From a virus: a stretch of 21,182 bases of DNA. Location: positions 1 to 21,182 of IMG/VR virus record IMGVR_UViG_3300030450_001763; one strand, given 5' to 3'. The notes beneath the pieces were generated by a model. The model was not told the origin of the DNA and searched no databases. It worked only from the letters and a program-made list of their open reading frames with translations. Below, piece after piece: positions 1-7,988 of this stretch (its first letter is position 1; every line of letters starts with the position of its first letter). The translations under genes were made by a program, and so were the position numbers.

Positions 1-2057
1 GATGTATTATCATCACCTGGTGGCTCTGAAAAATCATTAGTATTACCTGATGTAAGAGTTAAATCACTCATAAACCCAAACACCCCTAAATGAACATGAT
101 ATTTACCATTTGCAGCATCATTATCAAATTTTGCATATGGATTAGAATATTGCTTATCCCATGCAGTATCACCTGTTTCGTTAATCAGATTTACATCATA
201 AATCTCTAATGGAGATTTTCCATCAACCTCATATGATGTCCAGTTATTCTGTATTGGATTATCTTCTGCATAAGTTTCATCATCATGATAATCAGAAAAT
301 CTTACGACATCTCCTAGTTTAATAGTATTTCCCCATGTGTCAGTAAGAGCTGTATTTGAAACAGCTTGTGTATAACTTTTACTGTGTATCGAACCTCCTT
401 CAGTTTGATACCATCTAAACTTAATCTGATTATAAAGAGAAAATTCATTTGAATTAGACCTAGCTGCTATGTATATAATTTTACTTGCATCATTTTGATT
501 AATACTTTGCTCTGGCATTACCCAATGACCAAATGCAATCCAATGTGCATATGTACCCTGAGCTGCATTACTACAAGCACCACCTCTGTTTATAAACTCT
601 ATAGGAGGTTCTGTTTCTATAACAAACCTAAACAGGCTATGTTTAAACCTATTTTTTTCAAGTTGCTCTATATTGCCTTGCTGTGCAATCATGGCATCAC
701 TTCTATTTGCTAAACCCATATCAGCAGATGCTAATGTATGAGTAGATTCAAAATTGCCATCAGTCATATATTCAAATTCTTCTTCAAGTAATTGATCTCC
801 ACCCATAGGCTGATTATTACTATCTACTTGAGTGCTACCACCAAACCCTGTATCTCCATCACCTAAACTAATAGTAGCTGATTCTTGATCCCATTCAACA
901 GCATTATCTCGTCTTTCTAAAGTTATTTTACTAGGTTTATAAACAACCATTAATTGTGCTACAGACCTTGTTGATAATGGAGTTGTAGCAAATTGAGCTA
1001 TTTTAGTTGTATATACATCATCATCAATATATTTAATTTGAGTTGGATTGTCAGGATAGTCAGAAAAGTTAAAAAATGAAGTTGGTTCATTAGGATTATT
1101 ATTATCTCCTAGTTTATAATCTATTGTATCTGCTATAGAGCAATAATGGTCATCTACTACTATAAATAAAGCTCCAAAATCTCCACTACCATCAGTAGGA
1201 CTAATACCAGTTCCTTTATTAAAGGGATAACCATAGCTATCGGTATTATTAAAATAATTTCTAAAAAATCCATTTATAGGTCTTGAATCAGCATAAACTT
1301 TTTTATTACCACCAACTACTACTGGTGATTTAGGCATATATCCATAAACCATAGGTATTCTTGAATCCCTATAAGTATCCATAACACTATCATTATTTGG
1401 TAATTTATTTTTGGGAATCTGTTGTTCAAAACGAGAAGAACCTAATTCTTCAGCAGTTATAGTTACAACATTGTCATCATGTGCAATTTCTCTTATTTCG
1501 CCAATATAAAATGTTGGACTAACTTTTGGATACTCATCATAAACATCTCCAAATGAATCAGTAAATTCATTATCAAAAGATGCTTGTTCAAAATAAACTG
1601 AGGATATAGGAGCTAAACTATTTATAGACTTATAACAAAAACTTATTCTTCTTCCTATAAGAGATTCTTTCCCTAATATATCAGAAAATCTTTTACCATT
1701 ATAAGGTGTATTAGATATTTTAAACGTACATTTAGAAATAGTATATTTTCTATTTTCAACATCTATTTTTTCTGTTATTACAGGATTATCTAATAATAAT
1801 GGCTCAAAATATAAACCATCTGGAAATCCATTATCACCATATGGATTAGGAGAACTTTCTATACATTCATCATGAGATAGGTATAGAGGATGTGTAGATA
1901 ATAACTTGTCCGACCTTTCTCCAGAACCTCCTGACGAGCCACCAGCCCAATAAGGATCAAACCATGTAATCCAATCATCCCTTTCAATAATCAACAATGG
2001 GATTAATTGAACATCCTTAGCTGATATATCTTGTTCGAATACTTGTGGTAATTTCAT
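1..2057 (-). CDS. Large tail-tip / baseplate-like tail protein, C-terminus beyond window edge
   Basis: The frame is open from an ATG at 2057 to the left edge, about 685 codons with no stop, so the C-terminus is missing. The ATG follows directly on the tape-measure stop (TAA then ATG), with a GGA-rich sequence just upstream. The protein starts MKLPQVFEQD and is rich in Asp, Asn, Ser and aromatic residues typical of beta-rich virion proteins. I see no signal peptide and no obvious membrane segment. In siphovirus gene order the frame after the tape measure encodes the distal tail or tail-hub proteins, and that is the basis of the call. I do not recognise a named domain, and no catalytic motif is evident in the visible part. 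It could be a Dit/Tal-type hub protein, a fused baseplate protein or a host-binding protein. Confidence 0.75.
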   Translation of the reverse strand, partial: MKLPQVFEQDISAKDVQLIPLLIIERDDWITWFDPYWAGGSSGGSGERSDKLLSTHPLYLSHDECIESSPNPYGDNGFPDGLYFEPLLLDNPVITEKIDVENRKYTISKCTFKISNTPYNGKRFSDILGKESLIGRRISFCYKSINSLAPISSVYFEQASFDNEFTDSFGDVYDEYPKVSPTFYIGEIREIAHDDNVVTITAEELGSSRFEQQIPKNKLPNNDSVMDTYRDSRIPMVYGYMPKSPVVVGGNKKVYADSRPINGFFRNYFNNTDSYGYPFNKGTGISPTDGSGDFGALFIVVDDHYCSIADTIDYKLGDNNNPNEPTSFFNFSDYPDNPTQIKYIDDDVYTTKIAQFATTPLSTRSVAQLMVVYKPSKITLERRDNAVEWDQESATISLGDGDTGFGGSTQVDSNNQPMGGDQLLEEEFEYMTDGNFESTHTLASADMGLANRSDAMIAQQGNIEQLEKNRFKHSLFRFVIETEPPIEFINRGGACSNAAQGTYAHWIAFGHWVMPEQSINQNDASKIIYIAARSNSNEFSLYNQIKFRWYQTEGGSIHSKSYTQAVSNTALTDTWGNTIKLGDVVRFSDYHDDETYAEDNPIQNNWTSYEVDGKSPLEIYDVNLINETGDTAWDKQYSNPYAKFDNDAANGKYHVHLGVFGFMSDLTLTSGNTNDFSEPPGDDNT

Positions 2058-4052
2058 TTATCCAATTCCAAAATCTGTTCCTCTACGAACTGCTTCTCTA
2101 ATATTTTCTGCTAATTCACCTTCAACAAAATCTGATGTTAATACATTCCCTGATACATTTACTACTACTGAAGCACCCCCACCTTGAACACCATCAATAT
2201 TAGGACTTTCAAGAGGAGTAATAGATACTTGTTCTGCTCCTGCTTCACCTGCCAATATCATAGTTGGCTCATCTACAACTTCATCCATACCATATTGAGC
2301 TTTTTTGCTTTTTAAAGGAGCTGTTAATTCATGAATAGCAATTCCTATACCAGCACCAGCAGTAGCAGCTACTGCAATATTAAGTGGAAATGGTAATGTT
2401 GCTATTGCTTTCTTCATTTGGTTAGCAGCAGCTTCAGCAGCATATGCTCCTATCTTGTCAATAGCTGCATCTCTTGCTTTATCTGCATCTTGTCTATAAA
2501 GTTTACCTATGGTAGTAAAATCTTTGATAGCTGCTTTTGTATTTGCTTCCTTAGTTTTTTGAGCTGCAGCATCAGCTCTTTCTTGCTTTTCCTTTTCTTT
2601 ATTAAGATCTTTCTGAGCATCTGTTTCTAAACCAAGTGCTTCTGCTACATCCTTATGGTCTTGTACTAGCTTCTCTATTAGTGCTTGTTCATGCTCATAA
2701 TTCTTTAATTGCTCATCTTTTTCCTTTTTAAATTCGTCAAATTGTGCAAGGAATATTTCTTCAGGTGTTAGTTTAGGTGGATCTGGTTTAGCTGGAGGAT
2801 CATAAACATCATCTAGTGCTTTTCCAGCTTTAGCTCTTTCATTCTCAGCTTTTAATAGCTGTTTAAGAAAATCTATTTGTTCTAAATATGTATTCTTCTG
2901 ATCTAGTTGCTCTTTACTTAAACTTGTTTGACCTTTAATAAGCTCTTTTAACAACCCTACTCTATCAGAAATAAACTTTCTAATTTTTTCTTCATTAACT
3001 AATTCTGCAGTTTGAACATCAACCTTTCTTCTATCATTACTTAGCAATTTTACTTTTACACCTAATAATTCTAGTTCTGTCTTAGTCAAATCTTGTGTTA
3101 TAAAGTTATTATTTTTTACACCCTGCCCTTGTGTTCTTAATAAATCAACAATTTTCTCATTTGCAGTAATCCAATTTTGAGTATGTTCCTCTATCTTAAT
3201 AACATTATCCAGTAAAGTTAGCTGATCTCCTGCAATTCCAAGCTCTCTTAATTGCCTAACAAGAGTTTCCATATCAGTTTCGTTTAGCTTGTTAAAGAAC
3301 TCAGATAATCTTTCACTAGCTGATTTTATAGTCTTTGTTACTGCTATTGTAGCAGGTTCAAATATTTCACCCATAGTTTCAGCAGTATCTCCCATAGCAT
3401 TTTTCATCTGTTCAATAGAACCTGTCATTGTATCTGCTTGAGCTACTGCTTGTCCACCAAATAATGCTGCAACATTACCTGTAAGATTCTCTAATCTTTC
3501 ACTAGATCCAACTGCACCTTCAACTTGTATTCCATATCTTGATAATGCATTAGTAGAAGAACCAAATGATTTAGATACTAAGTCGGCAGCAGCAGTTAAG
3601 TCCATACCTTTAGCAGCAGCTAAATCAAGAGTAGTTTTTGTTAATTCTTTAATCTGTTCTTCATCTTTAGTAAATGCACCAATTAATGCCTGGACACCTA
3701 TAATAGCTTCATCACCAAATGTTGTTGTTTCTTGTAATGCAGATGCTTGTGTTAATAATGCTTGAGAAGTAAATCCTAATGCCTGAGATAATTTTCTTTC
3801 TGCTAATTCTTGTTTTCCATAAGCACTTATTAATGAACCAATAGCTTTAGCACTTCCACCAAAAGCAAATGTAACAAGTAGCATATTGTTTCTTAAAGCA
3901 CCAAGAGTCCTTCTTAAACCAGCAGTAGATATTCTCATTCTCTTAGTTTGATCATCTACCCCTTTCATGGATTTTTTTACTGTTTTAAGCTGAGCTAGTA
4001 ACTTCTTAGTTTTAGCTTCCATTTCTAATACTATCTTTTTATTATCAGCCAT
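2058..4052 (-). CDS. Tail tape measure protein
   Basis: This 664-residue protein sets tail length and is threaded through the tail tube before DNA ejection. The N-terminal part is Lys-rich and helical (KLLAQLKTVKKSMKGVDD). Ala/Gly-rich helical stretches follow. Roughly residues 440-540 are a highly charged Glu/Lys coiled coil. A hydrophobic Ala/Gly segment lies at about 555-578. The last 80 residues carry a block of the form DEPTMILAGEAGAEQVSITP, which is typical of the C-terminus of siphovirus tape measures. It is the longest complete gene here and lies directly after the chaperone frames. At about 1.5 angstrom per residue (a family rule, not measured here) the tail would be near 100 nm. The start has AAGGA four bases upstream and abuts the stop of the previous frame (TAA-ATG), so translation is probably coupled. 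Confidence 0.92.
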   Translation of the reverse strand: MADNKKIVLEMEAKTKKLLAQLKTVKKSMKGVDDQTKRMRISTAGLRRTLGALRNNMLLVTFAFGGSAKAIGSLISAYGKQELAERKLSQALGFTSQALLTQASALQETTTFGDEAIIGVQALIGAFTKDEEQIKELTKTTLDLAAAKGMDLTAAADLVSKSFGSSTNALSRYGIQVEGAVGSSERLENLTGNVAALFGGQAVAQADTMTGSIEQMKNAMGDTAETMGEIFEPATIAVTKTIKSASERLSEFFNKLNETDMETLVRQLRELGIAGDQLTLLDNVIKIEEHTQNWITANEKIVDLLRTQGQGVKNNNFITQDLTKTELELLGVKVKLLSNDRRKVDVQTAELVNEEKIRKFISDRVGLLKELIKGQTSLSKEQLDQKNTYLEQIDFLKQLLKAENERAKAGKALDDVYDPPAKPDPPKLTPEEIFLAQFDEFKKEKDEQLKNYEHEQALIEKLVQDHKDVAEALGLETDAQKDLNKEKEKQERADAAAQKTKEANTKAAIKDFTTIGKLYRQDADKARDAAIDKIGAYAAEAAANQMKKAIATLPFPLNIAVAATAGAGIGIAIHELTAPLKSKKAQYGMDEVVDEPTMILAGEAGAEQVSITPLESPNIDGVQGGGASVVVNVSGNVLTSDFVEGELAENIREAVRRGTDFGIG

Positions 4053-4451
4053 TTATCCTTCTTTCAATTTTTTATCTCTTAACATCATAGCCCTTTTAAT
4101 AGTATAATACTTGTTTATCCATAAACTAGGAGTATCTTGGTATGATCCTGAATATGGAGGTGTGCTTGTATCTTTGCAATAAACATATTTTTCTATATCT
4201 TTCTGACAATTAATGTCTAATATTTTGTTATTACATGCAAAAAAAGGTAATTGTTCATATACATTGTTTAATATATCAAACGAACTACTTGATTTTGAAA
4301 CAAACTCTGCTTCTTCTTTTAGTTTTGAAATATAATCCCACAATTCATCATTATTATTAATGGTTATTGCAGGTTCATCTGAATGAATTAATATATTTTG
4401 AAACGTATAGGGGTACTCATGATAATTACACCCCTCACAACTACTGTCCAA
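4053..4451 (-). CDS. Second tail assembly chaperone frame, probably expressed by -1 frameshift
   Basis: This 132-codon frame begins, if translated alone, with a TTG at 4451 that has no well-placed ribosome binding site. The frame is open further upstream, to a stop at 4515-4517, so it overlaps the end of the preceding chaperone gene in the -1 frame. This is the G/GT arrangement known from lambda and many siphoviruses, so the true product is probably a fusion made by ribosomal slippage at a run of five G in the overlap. The protein has Cys at positions 5, 8, 73, 82 and 92 (a CxxC near the beginning) and ends in a basic helix that runs into the tape-measure start. Location immediately before the tape measure supports a chaperone role. 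A disulphide or metal site is possible but not shown. Confidence 0.7.
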   Translation of the reverse strand: MDSSCEGCNYHEYPYTFQNILIHSDEPAITINNNDELWDYISKLKEEAEFVSKSSSSFDILNNVYEQLPFFACNNKILDINCQKDIEKYVYCKDTSTPPYSGSYQDTPSLWINKYYTIKRAMMLRDKKLKEG

Positions 4452-4465
4452 TAAGACATTTAATC

Positions 4466-4780
4466 CTAGTTGGAGGGAGCTTCTTCCCCCATTATTTGCG
4501 AAGATTGAACTAAATCAAATAATTCTTCTCTTTCAACATCAGATAACTGCTTTAATACAGAATCAGGAGGATATGCACCATTAGGTTTCCAGTTTTTAAA
4601 CTCTCCACCACCTAGTCCAGCTCTAATCCAAGCTGTTCTTGCAACATTAAGATTTTCCACAATAGTAGAACCATCTTTGTGATATTTCATTTTGATAATG
4701 TCTTTCAACTCATCAATCTTATCCACAGATAATTCTCTAATCTTAACTTTCCTTCCTGATTTTAACTTCTTTTCTATCAT
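4466..4780 (-). CDS. Tail assembly chaperone, first frame (gpG-like)
   Basis: The product is a 104-residue, mostly helical, charged protein (MIEKKLKSGRKVKIRELSVD at the start). Its position between the major tail protein and the tape measure is that of the tail assembly chaperone in siphoviruses. That protein coats the tape measure while the tube polymerises and is not part of the finished virion. The start has GGAG nine bases upstream. The last codons contain ATG GGG GAA, a run of five G, shortly before the stop, which is a plausible slippage site into the following frame. No sequence motif is diagnostic, so the call rests on order, size and the overlapping frame. Confidence 0.72.
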   Translation of the reverse strand: MIEKKLKSGRKVKIRELSVDKIDELKDIIKMKYHKDGSTIVENLNVARTAWIRAGLGGGEFKNWKPNGAYPPDSVLKQLSDVEREELFDLVQSSQIMGEEAPSN

Positions 4781-4802
4781 GTTCCAATACTCCTTATTTT
4801 AA

Positions 4803-5912
4803 TTACCAAGCTGACTGTGATTCACCATTGAATATTTGTATTTCAAATGCTTCATTATTATCTGATGCTCCTGTTGATACACATTCAAAAGGGAGTGTAT
4901 GGAATATACCACTTTCACTCACATCTTGTCCTGGATCACCTGTATATTGAATATTCATTTGCATATTAGCTTCACCAACTGAACTCAATGTTCCATCACC
5001 AATATTAATAGCAAGAGGTAATGTATCACCATCAAGAAAATCTTGAATAACATTCCTTGCTCCTTCATAAGCAAAGTTATCATCCATTTTAATGGTTAAA
5101 TCTCCAGTAACAACATACTCAGGAATAGAATAACTTTCTGCATCACCATTAGAATTAAAACCAACTCTATTAACACCATTAGCGATATTAATATTTAATG
5201 ATTTCAAAATTAAATCTTGAGTTGCTCCATCATCACAAGTTAATGTTTTAGTTGATATATTCCCAATATTATAGTATCCTGTTGTTTCAGGTGCTGTCCA
5301 ACTTCCTGTTGAAAATGATTGTTCTAAACAACTTCCTGTTGAAACAGGATTAGAAAAACCACTAAAGTAATTACCACTCATGGTCATAAACCCACCATTT
5401 GTTCCATAATCTAAACTTAAACTTAGATCAGAACACACTACTCCAGTAACTTTAATTCCTTCTCCTGAATCAGCTCCTGCTACTTCATAAGCAAGATTAA
5501 CAGTATGTGGTATATTATTAGTTTTTGAACCACCTAATGAACTTAGTAATGCTCCTTGACCACCTATTTCATGTGTGTGTATTGTACTACCAGATTCACT
5601 ATGTTCTTGACAAACCAATGCTAAATGTTGAGATAACAACTTTGGAGTTGCTATCATATCAAAAGGCATTGTTACAGTACCACCTCTTAAATTCAATATT
5701 GTATCATTAGAATTTTTAACAAGTCCTCTCCCTGATAATAATCTTGATTCTCTAGTAACATTAAATGTTGGTTTAGAAACTTGAACTATTGGTAGTTGTC
5801 TAAATGCTGTACCTTCATCTCCTGTAACATCTATACCTACACCAAAAGAAGATTCAGCTTTAATACCTGCTACAACATTACTAATGGGAACGACTTTTGC
5901 ACTTATAGCCAT
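4803..5912 (-). CDS. Major tail protein (tail tube)
   Basis: At 369 residues this is long for a tube protein, which is often 200-250. It starts MAISAKVVPISNVVAGIKAE and has early text of the kind IKAESSFGVGIDVTGDEGTA, typical of tube proteins that begin with a description of the target frame. It is Gly/Ser/Thr/Asn-rich and beta-rich throughout, with almost no long helices. It precedes the chaperone pair and the tape measure, as expected. The extra length could be an added surface domain. A strong GGAG lies six bases before the ATG. Two copies of a 16-base sequence (5299-5314 and 5329-5344) encode VSTGSC-like and FSTGSW-like turns ten codons apart. Confidence 0.82.
   Translation of the reverse strand: MAISAKVVPISNVVAGIKAESSFGVGIDVTGDEGTAFRQLPIVQVSKPTFNVTRESRLLSGRGLVKNSNDTILNLRGGTVTMPFDMIATPKLLSQHLALVCQEHSESGSTIHTHEIGGQGALLSSLGGSKTNNIPHTVNLAYEVAGADSGEGIKVTGVVCSDLSLSLDYGTNGGFMTMSGNYFSGFSNPVSTGSCLEQSFSTGSWTAPETTGYYNIGNISTKTLTCDDGATQDLILKSLNINIANGVNRVGFNSNGDAESYSIPEYVVTGDLTIKMDDNFAYEGARNVIQDFLDGDTLPLAINIGDGTLSSVGEANMQMNIQYTGDPGQDVSESGIFHTLPFECVSTGASDNNEAFEIQIFNGESQSAW
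5299..5344. repeat. 16-base perfect direct repeat inside the major tail protein gene
   Basis: The sequence CAACTTCCTGTTGAAA occurs at 5299-5314 and 5329-5344, exactly 30 bases apart, so recombination between the copies would add or remove ten codons in frame. It probably reflects a local duplication of a Ser-Thr-Gly-Ser turn in the tube protein. Confidence 0.8.
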
Positions 5913-6098
5913 TTATTTCTCCTTTATTTTTTTATTTTCTATTATTTCAACCAATCCCATTGATGACATTAGTTCTGCATTTTCTTTTGATAATGCTATT
6001 GTCTTGCCATCTCTTAAATCGTTAAATTCTTTAGATGAGCAAGGCATACCAACAGCATTAAACTTTTCTAATTTATCTGCTAACCCTTTAACTTTCAT
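5913..6098 (-). CDS. Small protein between tail terminator and major tail protein
   Basis: I do not recognise this protein. The frame extends upstream to an ATG at 6137, but the ATG at 6098 (protein beginning MKVKGLADKLEKF, 61 residues) has AGGAG four bases upstream and only a 12-base overlap over the stop of the tail terminator gene, so I choose 6098. It is Lys/Glu-rich with a hydrophobic VGMPCSSKEF turn, has no membrane segment, and looks like a small soluble helical protein. Two small genes at this place are common in siphovirus tail operons. The stop is followed at once by the AGGAG of the major tail protein gene. Its job could be tail assembly but no evidence is visible. Confidence 0.7.
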   Translation of the reverse strand: MKVKGLADKLEKFNAVGMPCSSKEFNDLRDGKTIALSKENAELMSSMGLVEIIENKKIKEK

Positions 6099-6109
6099 AA
6101 TTCTCCTAT

Positions 6110-6547
6110 TTATGTTATATTTGCAATATGAGAGCAATTAAACTCCCATTCTACTATATATGGATCTTCTGGTTCACCAGCATCTAATGTGCAAGTTTCC
6201 ATTCTACAATCAAATAATTGTGTATTGTCAGCTAAATCCATAGATATATTATCATGCATTAATGCTTCAGCTCTTGAAACAAATCTTAATATATGATCAT
6301 ATTCCTTTTTACCAATTTCTTTACTATCAAAATAAAAGAAAATATTTATTGTAAATTCTCTTTGCTCTCCACCAGCATATAACTCAGTTAGCTCAGAAGA
6401 AGCAGGTTCTAGCCTAAAATACTGATTTCCTGCACTCTCATCAGCTCTACCTATAAAAACAGGTGCAGTACCACCAAATTCAGCCCTTAAAGTAGATTGC
6501 ACTTTATCTAATATATTCTTCCAATTATTTGTAAAAGTTACAGCCAT
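6110..6547 (-). CDS. Tail terminator / tail completion protein
   Basis: This 145-residue protein starts MAVTFTNNWKNILDKVQSTL and then alternates beta strands and a helix. That is the fold pattern of tail terminator proteins (lambda gpU-like), in which an N-terminal helix precedes a beta sheet with residues such as EFTINIFFYFD. It sits between the head-tail joining genes and the major tail protein, the usual place for the protein that caps the finished tail and binds the head connector. The ATG overlaps the stop of the thermonuclease gene by one base (TAATG). It has only a weak AAAGA ribosome site, so coupling to the gene before it is likely. The call is by order and fold-like sequence, not a motif. 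Confidence 0.65.
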   Translation of the reverse strand: MAVTFTNNWKNILDKVQSTLRAEFGGTAPVFIGRADESAGNQYFRLEPASSELTELYAGGEQREFTINIFFYFDSKEIGKKEYDHILRFVSRAEALMHDNISMDLADNTQLFDCRMETCTLDAGEPEDPYIVEWEFNCSHIANIT

Positions 6548-6909
6548 TATTTATTCATCTTTCTAGCCAATTCTTTATTTCCACCATGATATTTATATGC
6601 ATGACCATGTTTTACTAATTCTTCGTTCATATTTACACCATCTAAGACAACTTCTCCTAAGCAGCGACCATACTTGCCAACTCCATGAGATATAAGGTTA
6701 AATGAGCCTTCTTCAAGGAAGTCAACAACAAACTGTTTTGCTGCTAGTCCTTTTTTCTTTTCTTCTAAATCTCTAGTTCTACTTTCCCAAGTATCTACAC
6801 CATATAATCTAACTCTGATTTTAATATGACAGTTAAATCCTAAATCAGCCAAACAATCAAGTGTATCACCATCTACTACTCTAAGTAATTTTGCTTTATA
6901 TTCAAACAT
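6547..6909 (-). CDS. Staphylococcal-nuclease-like thermonuclease
   Basis: A 120-residue SNase domain is recognisable over the whole length. The motif VVDGDT at 11-16 carries the metal-binding Asp15. RLYGVDTWES at 34-43 carries Arg34, Asp39, Thr40 and Glu42, matching Arg35, Asp40, Thr41 and Glu43 of the Staphylococcus enzyme. KYGR at 79-82 carries Arg82, matching Arg87. All catalytic residues are therefore present, so an active calcium-dependent phosphodiesterase is expected. There is no signal peptide, so it would act in the cytoplasm or inside the virion. It is co-transcribed with head-tail joining genes, with one-base overlaps on both sides. Its role is not known: host DNA degradation, a virion-borne nuclease, or resolution of DNA during packaging are all possible. 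Confidence 0.9.
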   Translation of the reverse strand: MFEYKAKLLRVVDGDTLDCLADLGFNCHIKIRVRLYGVDTWESRTRDLEEKKKGLAAKQFVVDFLEEGSFNLISHGVGKYGRCLGEVVLDGVNMNEELVKHGHAYKYHGGNKELARKMNK

Positions 6910-7892
6910 TATCTTCTCGTCATCTTAATATTACCAACTTGTCCAGGAGTTGATGAATCTAAATTGTGTCCAAAAAGCTCTATTTCATACTCATCATCAG
7001 CAGTAGTTATAGCAGAATCATTATCTCCACTCCAACGTATTTTCATACCAGAAATACCTAAGCTCTGATAATCTCCTGTAATAATTTCAGAATCTATTAA
7101 TACAGTATTCTTTAGTTTTGTTGAATCTTTACCTTTAACTGTCATTCTAGTAGTTCCTATAACACCATTTTCACCACTATCTATATAAACTTTTAATAAT
7201 TCATAAGCAGAACCAGTATAATGACCTGTTAATTCTACAGGTCTTAAATCTGAAGAAGCATTTACTGAAACCTCTCTAATAATGCCCTTAGCAGCATCCA
7301 TAGTCCTCTGATTGCCTAATATAACAATAGTACCTGAGTTGATACCATCTACTATTTCAGCTAGTTCCTCTTTGAATGGCTCTATAATGGGATTTGTGGG
7401 ATCTTCGGAAGTGAGGAGAAGTATAACAGATTGTAAGGCTGCTGCTCGGACAATAATATCTGGATAATTACCTTCTCTGTCTTTAATTTGTGTATCTGTA
7501 ACTCTATAACCAATCTTACTATCAATCATTCTTGATGCTCTTTTGGCTACTCTTGTTATTAATGTTTCAAAATCATCCCCTGATTCTACAAGTATATCAT
7601 TAGGACTAAGAGTTGCACCTGCACTTGTTGTAAGAAATACTTGAACAGAATCTGTACTTGCTGAGTAATTAAATTCATAATTAGCATTAGGACTATCACC
7701 TACAGAAGTTCCTTCTATTCCATCAAAATATAATTGAGTAATTAATCCTGTACTGTTTGCTTGATACTGATTTGTTGTATCTGTGGTTGTCCATCCATAT
7801 ATAGGTCTTTTAGAATCACCACTATCGTTTATAGCAGGATATGTATCTTTAATATCTCTATGAGTACAATATTGTATATTACTTGTTGCCAT
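6909..7892 (-). CDS. Head-tail connector / adaptor protein
   Basis: The first 30 residues (MATSNIQYCTHRDIKDTYPA) match the way gp6/gp15-type adaptors begin. Helical text of the form RVAKRASRMIDSKIGYRV lies around residues 130-150, and another helix with RAAALQSVILLLTS follows. These are the helices that pack around the portal. The protein is 327 residues, longer than typical adaptors (about 100-150), because beta-rich segments lie in the region of residues 55-120 and over the last 110 residues. It overlaps the preceding 28-residue ORF by one base (TAATG) and the thermonuclease start by one base. The beta-rich C-terminal half could be a decoration domain; its function is unknown. Placement between decoration genes and tail terminator supports the connector role. 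Confidence 0.68.
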   Translation of the reverse strand: MATSNIQYCTHRDIKDTYPAINDSGDSKRPIYGWTTTDTTNQYQANSTGLITQLYFDGIEGTSVGDSPNANYEFNYSASTDSVQVFLTTSAGATLSPNDILVESGDDFETLITRVAKRASRMIDSKIGYRVTDTQIKDREGNYPDIIVRAAALQSVILLLTSEDPTNPIIEPFKEELAEIVDGINSGTIVILGNQRTMDAAKGIIREVSVNASSDLRPVELTGHYTGSAYELLKVYIDSGENGVIGTTRMTVKGKDSTKLKNTVLIDSEIITGDYQSLGISGMKIRWSGDNDSAITTADDEYEIELFGHNLDSSTPGQVGNIKMTRR

Positions 7893-7978
7893 TATTTTTT
7901 CCTTTTACCATATTTAGCTTTTCTGCTTTTTTTAGGTTTTAAATTCTTACTACCATATTTACCTTTACCAGATGGCAT
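7892..7978 (-). CDS. 28-residue Lys/Gly/Tyr-rich basic protein
   Basis: This tiny frame runs from an ATG at 7978 to a TAA at 7892. It has an AAGGAG six bases upstream, and that site follows at once on the stop of the 533-residue gene. Its own stop overlaps the connector start by one base (TAATG). The protein starts MPSGKGKYGSKNLKPKK and repeats the pattern K-Y-G: GKYGSK near the start and AKYGKRKK at the end. It has 14 Lys/Arg, no acidic residue, and no hydrophobic core. Strong ribosome site, tight coupling on both sides and codon-level pattern argue that it is real. Such Gly-Lys-Tyr-Gly micro-proteins occur in structural operons of other phages; no function is established to my knowledge. 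Nucleic acid or capsid-interior binding is a guess. Confidence 0.75.
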   Translation of the reverse strand: MPSGKGKYGSKNLKPKKSRKAKYGKRKK

Positions 7979-7988
7979 AATTTACTCC

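Noticed and set aside
495-713. Rightward frame of 72 codons
   Set aside because: It lies wholly inside the open leftward tail-tip gene, lacks a ribosome site and has low-complexity Cys/Ile/Tyr text.
2418-2630. Rightward frame rich in Ser, Cys, Phe
   Set aside because: Shadow of the Lys/Glu-rich coiled coil of the tape measure gene on the other strand.
6099-6137. N-terminal extension of the small protein to an ATG at 6137
   Set aside because: No ribosome site and it overlaps the tail terminator gene; the ATG at 6098 has AGGAG at the right distance.
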